A stretch of 64,000 nucleotides of DNA from Coix lacryma-jobi var. lacryma-jobi (taxonomy: Eukaryota > Streptophyta > Magnoliopsida > Poales > Poaceae). The notes under the pieces were generated by a model. It did no database searches. It saw only the letters and a program-made list of their open reading frames with translations, and was not told the origin of the DNA. Within the stretch, counting starts at the first letter, position 1; each line of letters begins with the position of its first letter. The position numbers were made by a program, and so were the translations under genes. The stretch is from contig CM019831.1 in assembly GCA_009763385.1 (NCBI GenBank), positions 83,053,845 to 83,117,844 on the forward strand. Direction: 5' to 3'. Shown here one piece after another: positions 55,652 through 64,000 of this stretch.

Positions 55652-57523
55652 TTAGGTCCATGGAGTTTCATCCTTATCAGGTGGATCTTCTTCCTTGGGC
55701 ACTTCTTCTCTTAGTACTCCATCTGGTTCTTCTTCCTTTGGCACCTCTCCCTCGTTATGTGAATCACACAACTCAGGAGGTGGTTCTTTCTTTCTGTTCC
55801 ACCTTGTTCTTGGGCGCCTCTTCTTGGTACGAACGGGTTTTGCTACCTGCATGTTAGCGGCATATGCGGGACCACGGGAGAAGGAGAATATTTCCTTCCT
55901 CCCTCCTAATGTCATTTGTATTTTACCACTTCCCACATATATGCAAGCATTAACAGTATTCAAGAAGGGTCTACCTAAGATTAGAGGCACATCTTTCCTA
56001 TTTCCCATATCTAGTATTATGAAATCAGCAGGAACATAGGAGCCTCTAATATGAACAGGTAAGTCATTAACTATTCCTTCTACATAGCAAGTGGATTGAT
56101 CAGCTAGCACAACATAAGCAAATGTGGATGACATGGGTGGAAAGAACGAGTTTTCATAGAAATCTTTAGATAAAATGTTCACACTCGATCATAAATCACA
56201 CATGGCTTTTTTAAAGACTTCACCAAAGATTGAGCATCTAATTATGGGACTACCAGGATCACCCTTTTTAACAGTCATGGTTTGATCTTCATAATAGTTA
56301 AAATACTTTATTTCAACCATATTAGCCATTTCCATGTCAGGTTTAGCAGGAATTTTGCCAGTTTCAAAAGATGGTATGATAGCAGCAAGTTGAGCTAATT
56401 GGGTTTCTAACATCTTATTAAAGCTAAGTTGATTTTTCAGAGTAGATGAGAAATCTTCCAATTTAGCATTTATATTCTCAAGAATTTTATCATTCGCCAT
56501 TAATCTCTCTTTCAAGAAATCAATAGTTTTATCTTGTGAGTAAACTAAATTCTTCAAGAATGAGAAATTATCAGAATTATGAAAATTAGAGCGAGGGAAT
56601 GGATTGTTACCTTGAGAAGTTGCAGGCTGATTCCATCCTTGATTCTGTTGACGGAAACCGTTGTTGTTGTTGATGAAGTTCAAATCTTCACGTAGCTCGG
56701 GGCAGTGGTTCCCAGAATGTCCGGTTTCTCCACAGACTTCACAAGTCATGTAGGATTCCAGAGATTGGACACTCTCTTGTTGGTTCATCTTCTCACAGCT
56801 GTCCAGCTTCTTTACCAGCAGGTCCATCTTAGCCACGATCATGTCGAACTCCTTAAGGGAATGCATACCTCGCTTACGGGGCTGTAGTCTTTCATCATTC
56901 CATCCTTGGTTTGCCACCATCTTCTCTATGAGAGCCTTATCATCTGCCATATTCAGGGAAAAGAATGCACCGCCGGCGGCGGCATCCAAATGGCTTCTAG
57001 AGATTGGGGTTAGGCCTTGGTAGAAGTTCTGGATCAATAGCCAGTCCTCCATACCATGGTGCGGACAAGCAGCGACATACTCTTGCAACCTCTCCCAAGC
57101 CTCGGGAATAGATTCCTCGGCTTGTTGCGTAAAGCTGGAGATTTTGTTGCGAAGAGCATTCGTCTTGCCCATAGGAAAGAATTTGGCGAGAAAAGCATTG
57201 GAACACTTGTCCCATGTGTCTACAGCATTGCGATCGGTATAGAACCATTGCTTCGCTTTTCCTAGCAAAGAGAAAGGAAAGAGATGAAGACAGATGGCTT
57301 CTTGGGTTACCCCCTTAATGGTGAAGGTGCCGCAAATCTCCAAAAATTGTTGGAGGTGAGCATTGGCATCCTCATGAGCCTTGCCACAGAACGGGCTAGC
57401 TTGGACCATTGTGATCAGAGCCAGTTTCAACTCAAAATTGAGGTTGGCATCGATCACATCTGGTCCTATCGCGACATTAGTGGCAGAAGGAGCAAAAAAC
57501 TCACGAATGGTCTTGTTGGCCAT
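55652..57523 (-). pseudogene. gag: AthH gag-protease, one stop
   Basis: ATG at 57521-57523 (MANKTIREFFAPSATNV) opens a single frame of 624 codons ending at 55652, broken only by TGA at 56189-56191. Gag core: ALITMVQASPFCGKAHEDANA, LLGKAKQWFYTD, FLAKFFPMGKTNAL (about residues 40-150). Zinc knuckle CEVCGETGHSGNHCPE (CX2CX4HX4C) is near residue 265. A coiled-coil stretch (LKERLMANDKILENINAKLE) follows. The protease active site reads AMCDL, stop, SSVNIL, so the stop replaces the active-site Gly. The flap side is PLILGRPFLNTVNACIY, then a Lys/Glu/Pro-rich tail. It is homologous to AthG but with one protease domain. Confidence 0.92.
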
Positions 57524-57685
57524 CGTGAAGATAGAACGAGATAAGAAAGAAAGAAGTTGAAGAAGATGAAGGAAAAAGATAAGAAGAACTAAAGAAAGAA
57601 AGAATGGGGTAAGATGGGATTCGCTAAGCGGGAGCTTAAGCGAAGATAAATTCGACACGGACTCAACCGATACATCGATTGCCTT

Positions 57686-57702
57686 CCCCGGCAACGGCGC
57701 CA
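57686..57702 (-). other. AthH primer-binding site
   Basis: The minus strand reads TGGCGCCGTTGCCGGGG, eight bases from the LTR edge. Two degenerate copies follow inside the LTR (57755-57780 and 57836-57853). Confidence 0.92.
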
Positions 57703-57710
57703 GAAATGCT

Positions 57711-59683
57711 TGTTGGTAGTTCTTAGCTTCACTAAAGATAGTGCTAGGCAACTATCCCCGATAATGGCCCAGGAATGCTTGTTGGCACTTGCTAACGTTG
57801 TTACTAGGAGTAGACTATGGAGTCTATCCCCGGCAACGGCATCGGAAATGCTTGAAGCAAGACCGGTCACTATACCTAAAGGAGTGGAGCTAAAGCAGCT
57901 ATCTACTAATGCCAAGCGGGGTTGTCAATCCTGACACTAGTAGGAGCTAGCTAGAGAGAATGCAATCTACCAGGAGGGGATTCGGCAAGCGCACAGAACT
58001 ATCGTAGTAGCACTTCGCCTGGGAGTACCAGGTGTCAATTTATTTGATCCCAAGGGAAGGCTAGGGTGGTGTATGAGTCGAGTCAAGGAGGGGATGAGAG
58101 TCAAAGAATAAGAAAAGGGAAAAGGGGAAAAGAGGAGATGAAAGTCTAGAAAGAATATATGGGTGGATAGGTAAGGATGATATGGATGGCTAAGGTATGG
58201 TGGATGGATAAGTAGATAAAGCGAATAGGATAACTAAGGATAACTAACTAATAACTACTGACTACTCCTAGATAACCACGAAGCATGATAACTACGAAGT
58301 GAGATAGTTACGAAGCAAGGCAGGCAAAAGACAATAAAGTAACTAAGTTGAGTATAGTTTTATTCCTATCTTGTCAAGTATCGAGGCGTACTAGCCTTTG
58401 CCACTTACTTAGGTTGAACGCTAGCACAACAAGCCTTACTATTAAACTGGGCCAACTACGTGGTGGAATTCAAGGCGCACAGGGCTGTCACCACCTGCTT
58501 GCTACCACAGCTATCCGGGGGTCCAGCCGTATCTGAAGGTAAGTCTATAACTAAGCACCACGCTTAACTATATTCTAACTATCTCTACCCTAGCTTTGAA
58601 TAGAGACACCCTTGCGGACGTCAGAGCAAACACATGACTTAATAAGATAAACACTAAACTAACTAAGCAACCTATTGGCAAAGATCAAACACTAAGCTCA
58701 CTAGAGATTAACTACTATGGCTAAGTGAATTGAACTGTAGGATAGCTAGGCACTCAAGCAATCAATCAAGTATACCACTCAATACTGATAAGTAGAATAA
58801 AGTAATACTTGAAATGATGAACTAGAATATAGTAAGTGCTTGAGTAACAAGAGCAAAACATGAACTGGAGATGAAGGAAGACTCTTCCCAGCTCCAGAAC
58901 CGATCACTTGCACGCCTCTACTCTAGAGCTAACCCTTGAGCAGCGCTACCGCGAGGGTGAAGATGCCTTGCTCTACTAGCTACCTACTTGCCTAAGCTCT
59001 CTGAGCTTCTAACCTAACCCTCACTTGCTTCTCTTGCTTGTGTGTTGCTCTGGGATATGTTGTGATGAAGTAGTGTCGCCAGGGGGGTATTTATAGCCCA
59101 AATGAGTGAGGGGGGTTCTTATAGTGGGCAGCCAACCGACCTAGGGTTAGGTCAGGTGGCGGGCGCCACCCCATACTGGCGGCCGCCAGTCCCCTGGCCG
59201 TTGGATGAACCGCCTCTGCTTCAACGGCATCCAGGTGGTTGTCCAAGGCGGTTTGGAGGTCGGTTGCATGTCCTAGCAACCGACATTCAGCCTTGATCCA
59301 CGCCACTCCTCCCTGAGCCGTCCGATGCCACTGACCTAGTGACCATGGGCCAGGATTTGGCCTTGGGGAGGTCACACGGATCGGTGACGTGGCAGGGAGT
59401 GGCACTTGGGCCAATCCAAGTGGCGGGCGTCACTTAGAGGTGGCGGGAGCCACCTAGGGGTGGCGGGCGCCACCCCCATAGGCCCATTTGGGCCCTGCTG
59501 AGTGGGCTTGGCCTCTGGTGGGTCCATATGTCCAAATTTGGTTCAAATCCTGCATTCAAATAAAGTTCTATGGACATGTGGAATTTGGTTAGTTTGAAAC
59601 CTATTTGACTACATTTCATGCATTTTTGGTGGACTTTAGGGTCAAATGTTGATGGTAAAATAGGTGTTTAAGGACCGTCAACA
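57711..59683 (-). repeat. AthH 5' LTR (1973 bp)
   Basis: The same length as the left LTR. TATA box TATAAATA on the minus strand at 59088-59095. U3 palindrome CTGGCGGCCGCCAG at 59176-59189 and GTGGCGGGCGCCAC-like repeats at about 59156 and 59420-59475. Confidence 0.95.
59088..59095 (-). promoter_or_regulatory. TATA box of AthH 5' LTR
   Basis: The minus strand reads GGGCTATAAATACCCCC, about 590 bp into the LTR, conserved in the left LTR at 53341. Confidence 0.72.
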
Positions 59684-59688
59684 CTTGG

Positions 59689-60179
59689 GATGCACTGAAA
59701 AGATAGTGTCTACCCAAGGTTCTGTGTCTGCTTTACTGCGTCTCACTGAACCCGGTCCTTGGTGCAATAGGCATCAAGGCTCTGTACCATGATTACACTA
59801 GAGTAGCGTTTTACATCCTGATTGTACTTCTGCTGATAATCGCTGTATCTCAAGATGTTGCCACGTATCTCTGTTGTAATTCCGAGTAATAATAAATAAG
59901 ATCCGGGTACTTGGAATATTTTTCGAGTCCTCTGTCTTGTCCTGCGAGTACTAAATGTGTCTTGTGAAAGAAGGAAGCTTGTCTGTTTAGCTGGAGCTGA
60001 CGCCGTTTGTAGCGCTTTCTCACCCGTTAGGGTTTTGAACAGTCTCTTAATGCCGTTTGTGAGAGATGAACGGTTGCCAAAATAGATCTATAATAAGCCG
60101 CCGTCAGGCTATATGTCCCTTACGCTTTCATCAAGCCATTGCCTTCAGAGTTAGAAATCCCCTAGCGAACCATTAGTTG
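59689..60179 (+). promoter_or_regulatory. Upstream region of TatB antisense gene
   Basis: Noncoding stretch between AthH and the antisense start. TATAATAA at 60089-60096 is 84-91 bp before the ATG at 60180 and is the nearest core promoter candidate; that role is inferred from position only. Confidence 0.45.
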
Positions 60180-63100
60180 ATGCGTAGAAAGTCTCTCGTC
60201 ATCAACATGGGTCCCAAGAGACAAGCCGCTGGTGATAAGAAGAAGGTTAGGATCACCACCACCGGAAAGCTGAAGCATCCCAATCCCCCAATTGACATAT
60301 TGGCGTGGAAAAAACCAGACACCATCTTGTCAGAGCTGGCGTTCTTGGCGCAACAAGGGTTGCTTCGAGCACAACCACTTGATGGATGGAGAGTGCCTAC
60401 CGATCACCGCGCTCCTGCCCCCAACACTACTGAAATAGTGATGTTCAAATCCTTTGTCGAGCGGGGATTGGGGCTTCCTGCTTCTGATTTTCTTCGTGGA
60501 TTGCTGCACTATTATGGTTTGACTCTCAACCATATTACTCCCAATGCCTACTTCCACATTGCAATTTTTACCCATCTGTGTGAAGCTTTTCTGGGTATCT
60601 GCCCTTCTTTTACTCTCTTCCGCTATTTCTTCTGGGTGAAGTGTCAACCCAGTGATGCTAGTGTAGAGGTAGCCGGAGGGGCTAGCATCCAACTAAGGCT
60701 AGAGGTAGCTAGTCAGTACATAGTTGTAGATTTGTTGGATTCTGTCAAAGATTGGGCAGCCGGCTGGTTTTATATGGCAAACCCTCCGCCAGCGCTTCGT
60801 CGTCACGACAGGTGGCCTCCGCGAAAGTGCCATGAGTGGAGAGACAAGATTACTGCTGAAGGATTAGAGGCTATCCGACCTCTTATTGAATACATAGAGG
60901 CATTAAAGCTCGACGGCCTGACCGGGTACTCTATCGTCCAAGATTTTGTTGCGCGACGCATCCATCCTCTGCAACAACAAGCCAATTTTGGCTTCGAGTA
61001 CCTGGGTAAGAATGACCCGGGACGTCATGCCATCGAACAGTTGTCAGACTGTGAAGTCTTATGGAGGGTGAACCGGCTTCTCAAGAGTCATGAACACCTT
61101 GCTCCAGTGGTGACAACATTCTCCGCCATTAACCCTCCGCCTCAGGTAAGTATATGATTTACCATGTCTTCTTGGTTCTGAATAAATATCCTTCTGACCT
61201 GACTGAATGTTCTTCTTTTCTAGGGCTAGGGGAGAGATGACAATGATTGTCCTCCCCTGCCTTCGGCGACTGAAGAAGGTGGAGGCATAGTTTTGGGGGG
61301 TCCTATCCGAAGTGAGGATCTTCCCAACAAACCGAGCACTCCTGAAGATCTTGACTAGCTTGACACAGATTCAACTGACTCTGATGTCATGCTTATAGAC
61401 CCGGAAGCTGAGGGTAGCCGGAAGAGGTCGCCGACTCCATAGCAAGAAGCCGGAGGACCCGTCCTTAAAAAGGCTCGCACCGGTAATCGCTGTGCTTGTC
61501 GAAAAGTTCTTTTATCGCAAGAGTTGTCTGATAAGCACTATAATCCGGGTGTTCCTGGTAAGGGGAAACCCGAGTACTTTGTATTCCTTTTGGATTTTGA
61601 TAAACTCTTGTCTTATATATGTCGCTGTATTAGATGCTGGAACTACTCAAGGGACTTCTAGCAGCACGATCCCTGAAGAATCTCTGGCTTTGGACCTGCT
61701 TCTGAAACAGCCTCTCTTGAAGCTACCGAAGCCATTGAAGCTCGTGAAGTAAGTTTTCAGCTTTTGTAGACTGTTCACAGATTTCTGATACTGACGTGAG
61801 TACTCGTCTGTTTGTAGGAAAACGAAACCGGATGCAACAGCCTCGAGTACCGTTCCTGATTCCCAGGCGGTAGAGGAGTCGGGGTCACTGGACAAGGATG
61901 ATTCCAGCGTGCCACCAACCTTTAGCCAGGTAGATCCGCTGCCTGGCTTCTCTCCGTCCATGTCTCAGGTCGATGCGGCTCCTGATTCGGATGTTCTCCC
62001 ATTGCCTCAGGTTGGTTGGCCATTCTCCATCGTTCGTTCTCCTGCTCAGCTGGAGTTTGACCGGGTATTCAATGACTGGTTTTTCCGCACACGACAGCCA
62101 GATGAACCATCTCTGGAGATGGTTTTGGCAGATATACATGCAGAAGCTTCAACTCATCAACAGGGAGGGTTTGTAGATGCGCTCGAGTCCTCGTGCCAGG
62201 GGGCGACCCTTGACGTATCCAGGTATAATCAGGACCTCTCCCGGTTGAAGGAGCTGAGTGATCAAGTGAGAGCTCCTATTGAAGCTCTTCACCAATTTGT
62301 TGAGGTAAGATTCTCAATTTCTTCTTATTGTATTGTAGTCACGTCCGAGTACTCACAGTAGTGTTTTTATGTAGGCCTTTGACTTCAAGGTTAGGGATCA
62401 GGTCACCCAGATCCGCCAGGAGATGTCCCATGAGAACCAGAAGCTCCGGTACTACATTGCCCAGGACCAAATCAGTCAAAAGGTAGATACCCAGCTTCTG
62501 CATAACCGCATCAATGAACTCCAAGGCAACCTCAAGGAGGTGGTCGCGGAGCGTGATGCTGCAAACGACCGTGAGGTTCGGCTGATAGCTAAGGCCGCCT
62601 CTATGGAGCAGAAGATGAAGGAGCTGAAGAAGGCTTCCAAAAAGCAGCTTGAGGGTAAACTTTGTAGTTTTTTGTGTCAGTCGATTCCATAGTGTCAATC
62701 TGATTATATGATAACCGACTGATATTTATGCAGATGCGAATAAGCTAGCTTCTGGGTGGCAGAGCGCATTCAACCGGAAGCAGGCGGAGCTTGAGGAGGT
62801 ATTTGCTAATGTGCAAAGTACTCTTTAGGAAGCCAAATTGATGCGTGAGGGTGCTGACCGGGACCTTCTGCAGGCTCTGAAGTCTACGAAGGAGTCGCGG
62901 GAGGCTCTCGAATCTTCGCAAGCTTCTCTGAAGGCCATGGAGCATGCCGTCGAGCCCATCCTGAACATGATTCCGGCGCCAGAAGGAGTTGAGGAGACTT
63001 TGATTGATCGGGCCAAGGCTGTGCCTGAGCGGCTGGCTCAATATATCAAAGATATGTCAATTTTTGTGGTGCATGGTCTGATGGCGACGCTGCGGTTGCA

Positions 63101-63233
63101 TCTACCGTCTTTCGACCTGTCTGCTCTGATGACCCTCCTTGAAGGCAAAGGTGACGAGGACCTTGCAGCGATGCAAGAGGAGGTGAAGACCGCGGCGGAG
63201 GAGTATTCATAGATTTTAGATCTTGTAGAGTAA
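60180..63233 (+). pseudogene. TatB antisense gene, full five-exon structure
   Basis: Exons 60180-61145, 61224-61748, 61818-62304, 62375-62654 and 62734-63233; all introns are GT-AG and match TatA in position. Exon 1 from ATG 60180 (or in-frame ATG 60207) encodes a 320-residue globular domain (LLHYYGLTLNHITPNAYF, CPSFTLFRYFFWVK, HEHLAPVVTTFSAINPPP). This is the family annotated in grasses as putative gypsy type transposon. Exon 2 is acidic; exon 3 has WPFSIVRSPAQLEFDRVF; exons 4-5 are coiled coil (REALESSQASLKAMEHAVEP) ending DLVE. Stops at 61227, 61355, 61440, 62827 and 63210, among others, disable it. It is convergent to TatB pol, which lies to the right. Function unknown. Confidence 0.85.
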
Positions 63234-64000
63234 TTTAGTCTCCTTAGTCTTTTCAGTGCGGCTTGTATCCCCTGCAAACGATTATTATGAAATATCAAGA
63301 ATATTGGTTACTTTTGAATCTCATGGATTTCGTATATGATCAACTCCTTGTTGCGAGAAATTTCTTCGGCAATAGGCTGACTTTACTTTATGTGGATGTA
63401 TGACCAGGCGTCTGATTAGACGAGTCTCTCCGAGTGCTCTCTAGCACTTTTGTTGTGGGTCGTACGACTTTGTCTCTCTAGTGATTTTGTAGAGAACTTA
63501 GTCTTGCCCGAGTGCTACTCTTAGTACCCTTGTTCAAGGGATAATTCTGATCAGGCACCTCTTGAAGGACCGTAACCGTGGTTCCTTCTGGGTGGATCAT
63601 ATCCTCTTGACGATCGCAACTTGGGTGCGAAGGTAGATGGACCTCTGTCCGGTAAATATGTAACAGGGTGAGTACTATTCCACCTCTGTACGGTAGATAT
63701 CATATTCACTATAGGCTGATAGCCGGGTGTTAAGCCGTACTACCTTGTGAGTTGTATTGAGCTCAAAGCTCGTAACTCAAATATGGTTACCGCTGAACCA
63801 ATCCGTCCAAGTAATATTAAATATTAGTCTGTGGTAAGCCCTGCTATTGGAGAGATTTTTATGCGACTGATTAGTCGTGATGAGATGTAGAAAAAAGCCT
63901 GGATAATTTGTAAAGTTCTTGTTTCTGATGAACTCCAGACTTTATTAATATCCGAATAATAAATAGAAATGCCCTAGGTCAGGATTGTAGTGTAGTCCTT
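63234..64000. other. TatB interval downstream of antisense gene
   Basis: Colinear with TatA 2460-3240, so it is the convergent 3' region shared with pol, whose end should lie just past the window edge. No ORF or repeat recognised. Confidence 0.75.

Larger units (their letters stand above)
51965..59683 (-). mobile_element. AthH: complete non-autonomous Athila-like gypsy element (gag-protease only)
   Basis: 7719 bp with two 1973-bp LTRs and 5-bp target duplication CTTGG (51960-51964 and 59684-59688). Internal order on the minus strand: primer site, short leader, one-frame gag-protease (57523-55652), 1.7 kb noncoding with stem-loops, polypurine tract. It has no RT, RNase H or integrase, so it would need a helper. 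A hand count over the first about 510 bp of the LTRs gives 16 differences (about 3 percent). At the usual grass LTR rate of 1.3e-8 per site per year that is roughly 1.2 million years. Confidence 0.95.
50488..64000 (-). mobile_element. TatB: Tat-clade gypsy element of the TatA family, 3' part, split by AthH
   Basis: It has a 3' LTR (50488-50924), polypurine tract, region upstream of the antisense gene (50925-51964 and 59689-60179, split by AthH), antisense gene (60180-63233) and the convergent interval up to the window end. Gag-pol and the 5' LTR must lie to the right. It interrupts SIR3 RT; CCTCC (50483-50487) is the expected target duplication. Colinear with TatA from 1 to about 3240. Confidence 0.9.

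Noticed and set aside
53708..59700. Segmental duplication of host DNA (two nearly identical 2-kb blocks)
   Set aside because: The blocks are the two AthH LTRs: TG/CA ends, primer site, polypurine tract and CTTGG target duplication.
60180..61145. A DNA transposon, because databases name the domain a transposon protein
   Set aside because: It lies inside a gypsy element between pol and the 3' LTR with matching structure in TatA; no terminal inverted repeats or DDE motif were seen.

Overview
This is a block of heterochromatin from a large plant genome, almost certainly a grass. I see no host gene in it: essentially all of the 64 kb is LTR retrotransposons inserted into one another. Grass origin is inferred from the families present: Tat-clade Ty3/gypsy elements carrying a spliced antisense gene, an Angela-like Copia LTR beginning TGTTGGGAATATGCCCTAG, SIRE/Maximus-like Copia elements with 2-kb LTRs, and Athila-like gypsy LTRs with the TGGCGCCGTTGCC primer site. 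Element names here (TatA, AngC, SIR1, AthG, TatI, SIR2, TatE, AthD, TatJ, SIR3, TatB, AthH) are local labels.

Layout. The outermost host seen is AthD, of which only part of one LTR and the leader remain (42094-43883). To its left it is split by AngC, an Angela-like Copia whose integrase, reverse transcriptase, RNase H and 3' LTR are scattered over 9864-42093. AngC is split in turn by TatA (1-9863, minus), SIR1 (10652-21506, plus) and TatI (22928-40156, plus). SIR1 contains AthG (minus). TatI contains the solo LTR SIR2 (minus), which itself contains TatE (plus). To the right, AthD is split by TatJ (minus), which is split by SIR3 (minus), then TatB (minus), then AthH (minus, complete). Both sides reach five levels. 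Four insertions are confirmed by 5-bp target-site duplications read directly: TAGCA (SIR1), GAAGC (SIR2), CCTTC (TatE) and CTTGG (AthH).

How the genes work. The Tat elements encode Gag, an aspartic protease, reverse transcriptase, two successive RNase H domains and integrase on one strand. On the other strand, between pol and the 3' LTR, they carry a convergent multi-exon gene. Its N-terminal part resembles the protein called 'putative gypsy type transposon' in grass annotations; its C-terminal part is coiled coil. The gene has five matching exons in TatA and TatB, a truncated five-exon form in TatI, and terminal fragments in TatE and TatJ. AthG and AthH code only for Gag plus protease and must depend on enzymes in trans; AthG has two protease domains in tandem. 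Every coding region carries stops, frameshifts or deletions, so these are relics of varying age. AthH is the youngest dated one (its two LTRs differ at about 3 percent by hand count).

The most interesting unexplained structure is not protein-coding. The SIR LTRs contain an array of about seven hairpins whose stems differ but remain complementary around a conserved loop. AthG and AthH share another set of covarying stem-loops, with loop AGTGTA, in their 3' noncoding regions. AthD and AthH have degenerate copies of the primer-binding site stepped about 70 bp back into the LTR end.
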